Below are positions 38,965 through 51,404 of a stretch of DNA of 64,000 nucleotides, piece after piece (positions within the stretch are counted from its first letter, which is position 1; each line of letters opens with the position of its first letter). A model generated the notes under the pieces. That model made no database searches, was not told the DNA's origin, and worked only from the letters and a program-made list of their open reading frames with translations. This DNA is from Capsaspora owczarzaki ATCC 30864 (lineage: Eukaryota; Opisthokonta; Filasterea): contig NW_011887294.1 in assembly GCF_000151315.2 (NCBI RefSeq), positions 1,216,601-1,280,600 of the forward strand, given 5' to 3'. The position numbers and the translations under genes were made by a program.

Positions 38965-41900
38965 ATGGGCTCAAAAAGCAGCAAGCAAGCCAAGTCACCG
39001 TCGTCCAAGCCCAGCAAGCAATCCAGCAAAAGGTCAAAGAAGAGCAAGGCGTCTGCGTCCAGTGAGAACAGCAACCTCTCGCTCGCAGACGGCGCGTCGG
39101 CAGGCGGGGCCACAACGGCAGCGTCGTCCTCGTCGGCTTCGACCTCGTCATCCTCGTCGTCCTCGGCAGCGGCAGGTCGGCAGCAGTCCGTGCCAGTCAT
39201 CATCACTGCGTCTTCACCCGCAGACAACGACTCGTCGCTCGCGCACTCTCCAGGCCCAGTGCGCTCGGGCAGCGTCGACCCAGCAGCAGCAGCAGCAGCG
39301 TCATCGAATCTCGCTCCAACACCGAGGGGATCTGCTTCGTCTGCGCGATCGTCAACCTCGTCCGTCTCGCCCCCACCAACGCCCAACGCAATGTCTGCGT
39401 CACTCTCGCCGCCGCAGAAGGTGCTCTCGCGCAGCCCCAGCTCCGAGCTGCGGGCCGCTGCAGCGCGCACCATGTCTGTGGACAGCCCGCAGCCGTTGCT
39501 CACTGCCAAAACTGCCAATCCCATCGCGGTCGCCAAGGAGAGCGCCCGTGCTCGCTCCCCGTCCACCGGCAACCTCAACCATCGCAAGGTCCCAGTCATC
39601 ACTGCACCCATCGGAGCCGCCCCCGCCAATCCCAAGGATGCCAAGAAGATCAAAAAGACGCCGCTCGATGAGTCTGGCAAAATTAAGCTCGGCCTGCAAG
39701 CCCCGCAGATCGACATGTCCGACCAGGAGCTCACAGAACGCTTTAGCAACATGATGGTAGGGTGTTGTTCTCTTGTTTGCTGGTGGGGTCGGGGTGGAGG
39801 TGGGTGGGGTGTGTGTTTTTGGGGGGGTTGAAGCGCTTCACTTGTGTTTTGCTTGGGATTTTTACTCACACAGTCGCCTCCCTTTGTTGCCTTCTCCCCC
39901 CCCCCTCTCTTGACGTTTGCTGGCTAGAACGAACTGAACGTCACCGGAGAGCACCGGGAGGCGATGGACGCTTTGCCCAAGGAAAAGAAGTGGATCATGA
40001 TGCAGGCCCACACGTCGATGCAACCCCAGACTGAAGTTGCGCGAAGCTCGGCTGAGGAAGATGCCGCCATGTTTGTTTCAGGCGTTCTCGACCCCGAGCG
40101 TGTCACCCACGCCCGCATCGACATTGAAACCAAGCCCATCTCGTTCACCATCACGTTTGTGGAGAGCGGTGGTCTCCAAGGCTTGATTACCTGGATGAAG
40201 GCCGCTGCGTTCAATTCCTACCAGGAGGTGTCGGCCGACGTTGCGGCTGTCCAGTACGAGTGCGTTCGCTGTCTTCGAGCCATCATCAACGTCGAGTATG
40301 GCTTGTCCGAGTTCACCAAGGACAACGAAGGCTTTGAAACGCTGGCCTTGTCGCTCGATTCGAACAACCACCGCATGGTCGCCCTCGTTCTCAAGATGCT
40401 GGCAGCCCTGTGTCTTGTCGAGGGCGGACACAAGCGAATTCTCGACGCCATGGAGTACCGCTCGCGTCTTCTCAACGAGCCCCAGCGCTTCCGCGCCTTG
40501 GTTCACGCGATGCAGACCATCGAGAATACCGAGTTTGTGGTGAGGTTTTGTGGTGTGTGTGTGTGTGTGTGTGTGTGCCAGAAAGGAGGTGTTACAATGC
40601 GTCGCATTTGGCTCAGTTTGTTCTGACGCTTGCGACATTTGTTTTCCAGACCGCCGCTGTGACCTTCATCAACTCGTTTGTCAACTTCCCGGATGAAATG
40701 GCAGTTCGCGTGCATCTGCGAAACGAGTTTAGCAACCACGAGGTGCTCAAGGTTCTTTCGGTAGGTTGTATTTTGCTTGACGTTCGTTCCGACTTTTCAT
40801 TCTGTTGGCTCACTTTTCCACTTTATGTGCCTGTTGCAGTCCTTCAAGTCTCGTGAAGACCCCGATCTGATCACTCAGATCAAGATCTTTGAGGAAGAGT
40901 ACCATTCCGACATTGAAGAGCTCACAGAACGCTTCAACTCGCGCGTCAACACGGAAGACGTGCAAGAAATGTTCCGAGCCATTCGTACGAGTATTGTGGA
41001 CACTGAGGCGTATGATTGGTTCCTTTCCATCTTCCAGCATTTCATGCTGCTTCCTCACAGCGACCATCGCATGGTGTAAGTAGTTCCTTTCGTGCTCGGA
41101 GACGATTCTTGGTTTTCCCGCACCACCTCACTGGTTTTACATTTGCAATCGGGGGGGGGGGACGCTGTCCACCATTTTCTTTGTCTTTCAGCGCCAAGTA
41201 CTACCAACTGATTCGCAACGTTGTTGCTCAAATTGCCACCCAAGACCAGCGCGGGTTGGACTACGATTTCCACTATTCCTATCACCTCGATGTGCAGGCT
41301 GTCATGCAGACCTACATTGACAAGGACGAGTTGGATTCGGCCAAGCGCCGCGTCACAGAGCTTGAGGCCGCCCTGCAGCGTCATGATTCGCTAGTTGCCG
41401 CGAAGGAGGCGGAAATTAAGAAGCAGATTGATGTCTTTGACGAAAAGCGTCGCACTTACGATTCCTTGTAAGTTGTGTTGTCATTTATTTTTCTTGCGGG
41501 GGGAGGGCTTGGGCTTTTGTACGATGCGGTTGTTCCGCCATCCTTCATTTTTACCCATTATGCATGTGCAATACGCTCTTTTTTTTTTCTTGCGGGTAGG
41601 TTGGCTGAGCGCGATGAAACCATCCGCGGACTGTCCTCCAAGCAGGTCGAACTCAACTCCACCATTGCCGAGCTCAACGCGCGACCTCCTCCGGCCGCTC
41701 CGTCTGAGGAACAGCAGATCGCCCCCAAGCGTACCATCCCCGCCAATCCTATGGCTGCCGCGCTTGCAGCTGCCATCACCTCGTCGACTGTGGGTCGAAA
41801 TGCAGAGTCTGCGTCTGAAAGCGAGGAATCTGCAGGAACTCCTCCTCCTCCGCCGCCGCCGCCAATGATGGGCGGCCCTCCGCCACCACCACCACCGCCG

Positions 41901-43767
41901 ATGATGGGTGGCCCTCCGCCGCCTCCAGGCCCACCCCCGCCGCCCGGTGCCCCGCCGGCTCCTGGCATGGGCGGCATGGGTGGCATGGCTGCACCCGCCG
42001 GCCTGCCCGCCAAGAAGTCTGTGGCGCCCGCCGTCAAGACCAAGCAGCTGCAATGGATGAAGATGCCCAACAACAAGGTCAAGGAGACGCTGTGGAGCAA
42101 TGCCGACGACGAAAAGTGGCTTGGAAAGCTCGACTTGTCCGAGATCGAGAACGCCTTCGCTGCCAAGGTCATTGTCAAAGAGGAGCCTACAGAGCCCGTG
42201 CTTGGTCCAATCAAGAAGAAGGACATTGAGCTTTTGGACGCCAAGCGTGCCTATAACATTTCCATCATGCTTGCGCGTGTGCCCTACTCGTTCCAAGAAA
42301 TCAAGACCGCTCTGATTGCCATGGATGAAGAAAAGCTCAACGAGCAAATGCTCAAGTCCTTCCTGACTTATATTCCGACAGCAGAAGAGGTAACGTTCGG
42401 GGGGGGGAGTTTTGAGTCGTTTTTTTTTTTTTTTTTTGTGGTTGTTGATGCACTCGCACTCATCCCGGTTCTTTCTTTTCACGCTTAAAACAAACAGTTG
42501 ACCATCTTGAACGAATACCGCGGCAAGCCTGAAGAACTGAGCAAGGCCGATCGCTACTTTTTGGACGTGCAGACAGTTGATCACTTTGAAGACCGTCTCA
42601 ATGCCATGTACTTTAAGCGACGTTTCAACGACCGATTGGCCGAAATCACTCCGGTATGTGCAAGTTGTCGTATGTTTTGGTGTTATATGTGTGTGCTTGT
42701 GTGTTTCATTTGTTTTTGCTTCCAACTCTTGAAAACACTCGCACAGATTGTGAGCACCATATCTGCCGCCTCGCGCGAAGTGGCCGACAGTCAGAAGCTG
42801 AAGAGTCTGTTCGAGGTGAGTCGCTATTTTGTTTTGATTGGGTTTTCTCGGGACTCTTCCTGTTCTTGAGTGGTGTAAAACTCACTTTTCGACTCGCTTC
42901 TCCTCTCCTCGTGTGCGCAGCTCATTCTGGCACTCGGAAACCACCTCAACGGCGGAACAACGCGAGGTGGCGCTTACGGCTTCAAACTGGAAACTCTCGG
43001 CAAGCTTGGCGACACGCGCACCAACAACAACCGATCGTTCTTGCACTTCTTTGCCGACTTGTTGACGCGCAAGTTCCCAGAGCTGCTCGATGTTGCAAAG
43101 GAGCTGGGCTCAGTCAAGCCTGCTGCCGGCATGGTTGTTTCCACTGTGGTGGTCGAGCTGACAGACTTGCGCCGTGGCCTCGAAGCCATCAAGACCAATC
43201 TCGACACGTTGCCGGAGGACGACGGGACATCTCGCGACAAGTATGGAGTCGTGATGCGTGCCTTTTACGACTACGCGGCGTTGGCGATCAAAAAGACGGA
43301 AACTGCTTCCGCGAGCATGGACGAGCTATACAACACGGCCGCCAATCTGTTTGGCGAAAACCCCAAGTCCACGCAGCCCGATGCCTTCTTCCTGTACTTT
43401 AAGCAGTTCATCGACAGCCTGGAGCATGCCGTCGCCGACAACGTCACGGACTCGGCCAAGCAAGCCGTGGCAGAGAAGCGAGCCAAGGAGCAGGAGGAGC
43501 TTCGTGCCAAGATTATGAGCAAAAAGCTGGCAAAGGGTACGTGCTGGCCTTTATTTAGTTATGAATTGGTTTTTTTTTGGGGGGGGGAGAGAGGAGGAAG
43601 CAGGAGCCAGATGGGTATGTTGCACTGATGCTGACGTTGCTCCCTTGCTTTTTCCTTTCGCACGTACAGAGCAAGCCGACACAAAGGGTGTCATGGATGG
43701 GCTGATCGAGTCATTGCGTACTGGAGCTTGGCGCGAGCGTCGCCAAAAAGCAGCGACCAACGTGTAG
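38965..43767 (+). CDS. Diaphanous-related formin (GBD/FH3-FH1-FH2-DAD) with N-myristoylation signal
   Basis: Ten exons: 38965-39756, 39928-40539, 40650-40760, 40840-41075, 41192-41467, 41600-42389, 42498-42653, 42747-42815, 42921-43536, 43670-43767. Phases close to 1,251 aa. It starts MGSKSSK, a good N-myristoylation sequence, and the first ~260 residues are Ser/Ala/Lys-rich. GBD/FH3 about 265-650 (VQYECVRCLRAIINVEYGL; LVKMLAALCLVEGGH-type armadillo). Coiled coil about 650-720. FH1 with poly-Pro blocks separated by MMGG about 770-810. FH2 from KTKQLQWMKMP to the Lys-rich end. DAD in the last exon (VMDGLIESLRTGAWRERR). It nucleates and elongates unbranched actin downstream of Rho-type GTPases and is autoinhibited by DID-DAD contact. 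Myristoylation would place it at the plasma membrane (inference). Confidence 0.96.
40556..40577. repeat. (GT)n microsatellite in formin intron 2
   Basis: About 11 GT units just after the donor at 40540. Confidence 0.85.
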
Positions 43768-44164
43768 AATTGTGGCAATGTCTATTGTGTAGTTTGTGCC
43801 TCTGCTCGTTCTCCTCCGCTCGCTGATGCTAGGAGTGATATCTGGTCCCATTTCGTTGTTTTCACATTGATTATCTGCATTGTTCGTTTGTTGTGACTGG
43901 ATGAAGCTTGTGGCTTCGTTTGTATTTGGATTTTGTTCGTTTGATTCATGTCTACTCCCCCTTGTTGGCGACCTACCTGTTCTTTTTGGATGTTTGTTGC
44001 TATAAACATCATTGGTCATTCACCAAGATCCATGGAATTTGGTTTTTTTTTTTTTTTTTTTTTTTTTGGAGGAAGGATTCTGGTCAAAGTTTTCATTCCA
44101 AGTAAAAAACCAAACAAAAACACACCGAAACAACAAACAACATCCCACCTGGATAAATGCCAGC
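43768..44164. other. Convergent intergenic region, formin / GlnRS
   Basis: 397 bp between stop codons of converging genes, with a 26-base T run at 44043-44068. Nothing coding. Confidence 0.7.
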
Positions 44165-47100
44165 TTAGTTCTTGCCAGAGTCCTCCTTCAAAGTGACAAT
44201 CTGGTTGAAAACGAGATGCTTGTCAGTCGTGTCCGTGTCCACGACAAAGAAGCCAAAGCGCTCAAATTGGAAGCAGTCGCCAATCTTGGCAGCAGCAGCG
44301 CCAGCGTCGACTGCAGTGCCCTTGAGCACGACGAGCGAGTTGGGGTTGACGTCGGACAGCCAGCCGCCGGGAACGGTCTCCTTGTCTTCGGGATTCTTGT
44401 GGAGGAAGAGCTGATTGACAATGCGAAGCTCGACAGTGCGTGCCGAGCTGGCGAGGCCAGCCGATGCGGGGACGTCAGCAACCCAGGTGATGAATGCCTT
44501 GGGCTTGTTGGCGGCGGTGACTGGGGCGCCAGTGACGTGCAGCACGGTCGGGTTGCCAGCAGCATCGCGCTCGATCGAAGCAAGCGTGATGAGGAGCGAG
44601 CAGTACTTGAGAGCAACAGGCTGCGTCGGGGTCAGGCGACGGAAGCCAGCCTCATTTGCCTCGCGGAAGTCGCTGCGATCAATGAACATGGTCTTGCCCA
44701 CAGGGACGCTTCGCAGGCCCTTCGAGGCGTCGCCGGGAATGCGGAGCACCTCGATGGCGTTGGTGCCCTTTGCGGGGACGGCGACCGACACGGCCTCCTT
44801 GGCGCCCGCGGGCAGTGTGCTGGTGGTCAGAGTGAGCTCGTCGTAGTTGTCAATCACAATCTTGAGGGGCTCAAGAGTGGCCATGACGCGGTCCACCGAG
44901 AAGTTGAGTTCGTCACGCACGCACGACTCGAGGAGCTGTTGGAGAGAGAACGCAAGGTTGGAAACGATGATGAGGACTTTGCTCAGAAAATGAAATCATT
45001 AAAAACAAGGCTGACCCCTCCTTTCTTTTCTTCTTTTGCTTCTGCTTCTGCTTCTGCTTCTTCTCACCTGCGGGTCGACAGTCGCGGAAGCCATTGTAAC
45101 ACCGAGGCGAGCGCAAAAATCGTTAATGGCAGCGGCAGGGAAACCACGGCGACGCAGACCCATGAGCGTAAAGAGACGTGGGTCGTCCCAGTCGCGCACA
45201 ATGTTCAGCTCGATGAGCTTTTGAATCTTCCTCTTGGACATGACAGTGTAGTTCATGTTCAGGCGGCCATACTCCCACTGGACGGGGCAGTACTGATCGA
45301 GGGCGTTGCACAACCAGTAGTACGACATGCGGCGGTTTTGGAACTCTTTGGTGCACATCGAGTGCGTAATGTTCTCCATCGAGTCAATCAGGCAGTGCGA
45401 GTAGTCGTAGGTCGGGTAAATGCACCACTTGTCATTGGTCTTGAAATGGGGGTGGAACTTGATGCTATGCAAGTCAGCACAGGCAGAATGTGAGTTGTCG
45501 ACGCCAAAAGCGGACACACAATAGTCCTCACAGATACACATACACAGGTACTCACCGGTAGGCAACGGGATCAATCTTGCCGTCTTCCATGGTGTGCTTC
45601 ATGCGAAGAGTGGCCTTGCCCTCGTCGTACTTGCCCTTGCGCATGTCCTCAAAGACAATGAGCGACTCCTCGATGGGACGGTCGCGGTACTTGCTGGGAA
45701 GGTTGTCGCGGACCTCGGCTTCGGTCTGATGGCAGGCATAGGCGTGGTTGCGCTTGATAAGCTCGACGGCCAGATCGTACAGCTCTTGGAAGTAGTCCGA
45801 AGTGTGAGTGACGGCAGCGGGCTTGTGGCCGAGCCAGTCGACCATCTGACGGATGCCGACAAAGAAGCGCTCTTCCTCCTTTTCGGGGTTGGTGTCATCG
45901 TAGCTGCAAAAATGAGACCGGGGGGGACGGGTGATTGAGGTTGTGGAGAGATGTGAGCGTGAGTGCATGTTCACCAAACTACAAACAAAACGACAACTTT
46001 GATGCTGGAGAAAAAGAAGAAAAAAAAAAACACGAGCAACCTACCGGAAGATGCACTTGCCGCCGTTAACGCGTGCAAAAGTAAAGTTAATGTGCATGGC
46101 CTTGGCGTGACCAATGTGAAGAATGCCGTTCGGCTCCGGGGGGAAGCGAGTGTGGACCTTGCCGTTGATCTTGGCAACGTGCTTCTTGAGCAGCTCGTCG
46201 GTCTTGGGAGTGACGACATAGTTCTCGGTCTTGTAGTTCTCTCCGACCTTGTGGAAGTGCAAGAACGCACCGGCAATCTGCTGCTCCGTCAGGGGACCCG
46301 TGGCAACAGCGTCAGCCTTGTTGGTGGTGCTGGTGCTGCTGGCAGAGGTAGAGGCAGCGGCGGCGGCGGCGGCGGCGGCAGGCTCGGCAGTCTTGGCAGG
46401 GGCCTTCACCTTGGCGTTATCGGCGTCGGTCTTGGGACCGAGGGTGGCAAGCACGGCCGCATCAACCTGCTCCTTGACCACGGGGCCGTCCGCCCACTTC
46501 AAGCGAGGGTGCTTGCGCAGCTCGGCAAAGAGGGTGCCAAAGTTGAAGCGGTAGCGCTGGGCCACCAAGTCGGCCTTGACCTGGGTGATCAGGGCGGCGA
46601 CGGCGTCCTTGATCTCGGCCGGAGTCGGTGCAATGCCAACACCGACAATCGAGTCGAACGAGGCCTCGTCGATCGCTTTGGCGGGGTTTTCCTTGATGAA
46701 GGCAAGAGCAGCTGGGGGGGGGGGTTTAATTATTGGAGCATGACGACATCCATGCATGTAGTTCGTTGTGAGCGCATTTGGTCTCTGAGCATTACGTCAA
46801 AACCCTCTTGCTCCACATCTCGATTTTTTCGTTGTTTACCTGCGAGCTGGATCTCACGGGTGATCTTGCCACGTGCAATGTACGAGAGGACGGTCTTGCG
46901 CTGGTCTTCCGAGCCAGTGGATGGGAAGCGGGTTGCTGTAGCCAGCACGAGCGTGCCATTGAGCACCGTGTCGGCGGACGGAGCGAACGCACGCGCCTGA
47001 ACACCAAAAACCAAAAAAACAAAATCAGCAAGAAGTGACAGTCAACTTGTTAGCATGACATTCATCACTCATCATCATCATCATCGAGGAGATCAATCAT

Positions 47101-47728
47101 CCGTTTGCTGCAAAAAACGAAAACAAAGACAGCTTGCTCAGAACAAAACGACGATCTCGCTTTTTTTTTTTTATTTTTTTTTTTTTTTTTTTTTTTGTTA
47201 CGTCTTTTCCATTGCACAGCTTTTAAAAGTGCAGTTTTTTGCATAGACCGACGCTGTTCCCCACCTTCGCTCTCCTTCGCTTGCCTTCCGCACAACCCGC
47301 TCTCGAATCGAGGGGAGGTACATCCACTCGCATGAGGAGCAGCAGCCATTGTCAAAAGCAACTTGCTTCATGAGCATGAAGCAAACCGCCCGTGTCAAGG
47401 CGCATGTGCTTTTGGGACTGGCATCCGCTATCAGGCTCGCTCGCTCAGCCTCCGCTTTTGAGGCGGAGGGCAACATGTGCAAGTGTGACTCTTGGGCGTT
47501 GTAGAGCGACAGCGCGCGGCACAAGCGACGCGCTGCGAGCACACGGGAGCGAGCTCGGGCTTCGGAGACGATCGCTCACAGTTTCACCCCAGGACGGGTT
47601 GCATGTGCACTCACCGTCTCAAAGGCAGCCTTGACCTGGGCAGCGAGCTTGGTGTTGCGCGCAGTCTCCTCGGCCGAGACGCTGGGCACGCCACTCGCGA
47701 CCATCAACGCAACAAGCGGATCCGACAT
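44165..47728 (-). CDS. QARS1: Glutaminyl-tRNA synthetase
   Basis: Six exons: 47728-47615, 46996-46840, 46711-46045, 45903-45556, 45464-45068, 44935-44165. Phases close to 817 aa. Residues 1-210 form the eukaryotic GlnRS N-terminal helical domain (tRNA-binding; LLARxxx-type repeats), linked by an Ala/Ser/Thr-rich hinge with an eight-Ala run. The class I catalytic core carries the HIGH motif as [16 protein letters not shown] and the KMSKS equivalent VMSKRK. It also contains [14 protein letters not shown] and [14 protein letters not shown], characteristic of GlnRS rather than GluRS. The C-terminal anticodon-binding beta-barrels follow. It charges tRNA-Gln in the cytosol. The exon 3 acceptor has an 11-C pyrimidine tract directly before the AG (46714-46724 as G on +). 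The first intron is the longest in the gene (618 bp) and holds a poly(T)-rich stretch. Confidence 0.97.
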
Positions 47729-47986
47729 TGTTTTGTATTGGAAAAAACTACAAAGAAAATGAAGAGTGTGGTGCGACTTGCTCAGAACGAGTAGGTAACT
47801 AAACGCTGTGTGGCAGTCATGCGTTAAAGCAGAGCGAATCAATGGAGGCGCAACGAAATGGCAATGAAAACCTTGAATTCGTTGGGAAAAACAAAACAAA
47901 ATTATTACAGCCTGCACTTCACTCAACAACAAACTCCTCAAAGCCGAAAGGCTGTGGACTTGATGAAGGGGATAAGACTAGTCTTG

Positions 47987-49818
47987 TTATGATTTCGCTG
48001 CAAACCGTTGCAACAATTCCTGCACGAGCCAAGAAACCAAGTCAGAAAAGCAAAAAACAAAAGAACAAAAAAAAAATCAAAACCAAACCCAAAACCCCAA
48101 CACTGCACAAGCTGCAACTTGGGGGGGGGGAATACCAAACACAACACAATTACCTGCTTCTTGCGCTCCACAAGCAGCTTTTCAACGTCTGCTTGCGTCG
48201 GAACAGCAACGTGGGCGACAAACACCTCGGGCTTTCTTGAGTCAAGGGCGCCATCGAGCTCGTCGTCTTCTGCGCCTGCCTTTCCAAACATGCTGCCTGA
48301 TGCAACTGCCTGCTTGTAAATGTTTGTGTCGTCGTTGTCGTCGTCGTCTTCGTTGTCGATCGCCATTGCAGTCGCGCGCTGGTTGTTTTTAGCCTCCCAT
48401 TGCTGCACTGCCTCTGCGATAGCTGTGCCACGCCGGAATCGCATAACACCCCCCCCCAACAAGCAAGAAGAGTGCAACCATGTGAATGAGTGGCTTTCAT
48501 TGATAAAAAACAGACTGAAAGAAAAAACAGTTTGGTTTTTGCCCTCCTTACCTTGTGCCTCTGCTTCTTGTTCAAGCGGAATCAGAGTGCCATCGTCGTC
48601 ATCTCGATAGCCATAGTAATCTGCGTCCACATCCTTGTGCAGCTCTGCGCGGGTTCGTCGTGTCGTTTGCGTTGCTAATAATATACCAAGAAGTGAGGAA
48701 TGCGATCGCGGTCAGAGCCAACCACCGTTCGGAGCCAAAAACAGAAAAAAGCACCCAATTATCACCACGCGGTTGCGACAAAGACAACAAAAAATGACAT
48801 ACTGGCGGCAGCAAACAGCTCGCGAACACCGGGCAAATCTTTCGCAGCGCCAAAGTACTTGTAGCCTCGGGCTCCGGGCACCTCTTTGCCCTCATGATCG
48901 AGCATTCGAGGCCCGATTTTCTAGTTCCAATTGAGAGACTGTCAGCAACCACAGCTGCATGACTGAAAACCGCAATCGCAATCGCAGCCAAACCACGCCT
49001 TTTACAAAATAATCTTTGCCACCGAGCTCGATGATGCGATCCTGCCAGTGTCGCTTTTCTCGTAACAATTTGTTGATCTCATCGTTCAAGTCTCGGAGCT
49101 TGAATTCACCGAGGGCGGCTGGGTACGATCCAATAAAAAGAGAAAAAAAAGCGAAAAGTTGAGTTAGACAAGACTGCGAGAACGCGCGCTGGCCGCGCTG
49201 GCCGTTCAAATCCATTCTGGCATTTGGTGTTGGCTATCCTACCATTCTGAATCTGTGAGACCTTCTTGCTAACTTCAGACATGACTTCGAGGCGCCACTT
49301 TTCGGCCTCGCCGATCGAGTTGCAGTCTGTGGCGTAGAACGGTCGCTTGGGCTTTGGCCCTTTGAGCTCTGCCTGCTGCAGCGCCCGGAAGCGATTGAGC
49401 ATGGATCTGTGTTCATGGCATGAGAATGAGGTTAGATTGGGGGGAATGCACACGATTGAGCACAGCATTAGGATCAAAGGGCATTAACGTACTGCGCCTT
49501 TTCCTCGTTGCGCGCCTGTCCGTGCAACAAAGCAGACACAAGAAGCGAGAGACACGTGAGTGTGAGTAAACCATTGAAGCGGGTGCAGGACGATCAAAGT
49601 GGGAGAGCGAGTGAGAGAGAGAGCTTTGAGACAGGACGCTTGTGCATCGTCGTCGCTGATCAGGAGCACCTCGAACTCAACAAGGCAAGATCGAGAAGGA
49701 CACGAGCGAACACGGTGCACATCCCAAGAACCAGAGCGAGGCGAGCGACCGGAAGAGTGTCGAGTGGGGATGAGTGAAAAGTGGATGAGTGAAGAGTCTG
49801 GCTCAATGCATTTACCAT
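47987..49818 (-). CDS. ISY1: ISY1 pre-mRNA splicing factor
   Basis: Eight exons: 49818-49816 (the ATG alone), 49515-49493, 49406-49243, 49118-49006, 48920-48803, 48674-48552, 48422-48154, 48019-47987. Phases close exactly to 281 aa (about 285 in animals). The reading ARNEEKAQSMLNRFR starts the family N-terminus; RPFYATDCNSIGEAEKWR, VSKKVSQIQN, LRDLNDEINKLLREK and GYKYFGAAKDLPGVRELF are strongly conserved. The acidic C-terminal half ends in an alpha-helix (VEKLLVERKKQELLQRF). ISY1 is part of the Prp19/NTC complex in the catalytic spliceosome and binds near the branch helix. The initiator codon is its own coding exon, with donor GTAAAT immediately after ATG. Confidence 0.93.
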
Positions 49819-50048
49819 TGTAAGTTCGCAGGGCAGCAAAAAGGGACTGATCATCCATCCATGCATGGCATTAGCATGGTTAGATCAGACGGTTGCTGTG
49901 AACGTCCATAGACACACATAACATCGTCTCATCCAGAGCATCCATCGTCCATTTCATCCATTTTCATCCATTCGATTCATTCATTCAGTCGGTCTGTCTC
50001 AGTTCGGTCAGTCGGATCTCTGTTTGATTTGTACTTAACCAGTCCTTG

Positions 50049-50074
50049 TTTTTTTTTTTTTTTTTTTTTTTTTT
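50049..50074. promoter_or_regulatory. T26 tract upstream of tubulin cofactor A start
   Basis: Uninterrupted 26 T on the coding strand, ending 22 bp before the ATG at 50097. Confidence 0.45.
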
Positions 50075-50096
50075 CGTACTTTTGATATTCCACACG

Positions 50097-50967
50097 ATGG
50101 CGACCGAGTTGAAGAACATTCGCATCAAGACGGGCGTTGTGAAGCGGTAAAAAAACTCACCCTCACGCAACTCAACTCCACGCAACTCCACCCAGGACGG
50201 CAAGGCTTCGCCAGTTTGACTCAAACTCCAACAAGGGGGGGGCAGGGTTTGCGATCGAAGCGGGCACGAGAGGCTGACCTCACTCAGTCCTTCCTCGTTG
50301 GCTGACTGCGCTGACCTCACTCTGCTGCGCCATTATGGCTGACAAGCATGGATCACACAGCGCGTGCCAAACTCTGATCAAAACGAAACACATCTAAAGA
50401 GTCAATCATGTTGGCTGTGGATCAAAGCATCAATATCTGATCAATATCTGCTGAATCGCTTTGCTCAGATTGCACAAGGAGTGTCGGAAGCCGAAGACCA
50501 GCAGCGAAAGGTGGATCAGATGCGCCAAGCTGATCCGACAGATTACAACATTAAGAAGCAGGTAGAGTAACAGCTGTACAAGCAGAATATTCATGGCTTA
50601 AGTGACTCGTTCTGATGATTCGCTGTTGTGCTCTGATCCTTGCAGGTCGAAATTCTGGACGAGGCAAAAGCCATGATTGCAGACTCACAGCAGAGATTCG
50701 AGACGGCTTTTTCAGAGTTCAAAGCGCTGCTGGTAAGGGCAAAAAAGGGCGAACTCTGAAGATAAAACAGCTCCAACCCTTTTGTTTTGCCTTGATCGTC
50801 GCTTTACCGTCGCAATTCTCATGTCGTGTGTGTGTGTATGCTTGTTGTGCGACCTGCCTCGTGTGCGCTTGTAGTCTGTCCATGCGTCTGTCCATGCGCA
50901 ACTGGCCGACACGGACGAATTTCGGCAAGCGCAGAAAGTGCTCAATGATGTTCAAGCATCCTCGTGA
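50097..50967 (+). CDS. TBCA: Tubulin-folding cofactor A (exon 1/2 junction unresolved)
   Basis: Visible exons: 50097-50146 (MATELKNIRIKTGVVKR), about 50469-50561, 50646-50732 and 50875-50967. The last three read EAEDQQRKVDQMRQADPTDYNIKKQ, then VEILDEAKAMIADSQQRF, then ADTDEFRQAQKVLNDV, a clear match to the three-helix TBCA/Rbl2 fold that captures released beta-tubulin during folding. The donor after KR is phase 2. Joining it to the acceptor at 50469 gives RLHKE, which resembles the family's RLxKE, but then runs out of frame with the rest (sum of exons 323, not divisible by 3). Either a short exon or intron was missed or one to two bases are missing here. The rest of the gene is sound. Confidence 0.85.
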
Positions 50968-51404
50968 ATGTCCCCCACTCCACCATTCTGTGCATGTGTA
51001 CTTTTGTGCTTGATTGAAAATCTGTACCGCAATGAAAGCAAGTTCAGCTTGCAGCCACAGCATCCAGCAACATTTTTGTTTGCCGACCATTCTTGTTGAC
51101 TTTTAAGCTCGCTTACTGGGCTGTTTCATCTTCAAAACCTTCTTGGGCTGTTAGGTGATGATGCTTCGTATGGCTCCATTCTTGGATGCGTGTCTAGCGG
51201 CGAAGCATTCGACCAGAACAACGATCCACAAATGCTAAACGTATTGGGGTCATAGCGGTGCCCCGATTGTGAATCAGGCCGGGATAACTCATCCATATAT
51301 TATTATTAGAGCAAGGGACTTCATGCACTACACTATTTAGCGTTCTCCACTCTTTGTATTCACTTTGCCAAACTGCGCCACTTTTTGGCCCGAAACTTTA
51401 CAAA
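50968..51404. other. Intergenic, TBCA 3' flank to unknown gene
   Basis: 437 bp with no credible coding; an AT-rich TATATTATTATTA stretch at 51296-51308 lies about 100 bp upstream of the next start and could be a promoter element. Confidence 0.5.

Noticed and set aside
41481-42725. 414-codon minus-strand open frame
   Set aside because: Antisense to formin FH1/FH2 exons; spans several formin introns.
44012-45493. 493-codon plus-strand open frame
   Set aside because: Antisense to GlnRS, crosses its introns, and starts in a poly-T-derived Phe run.
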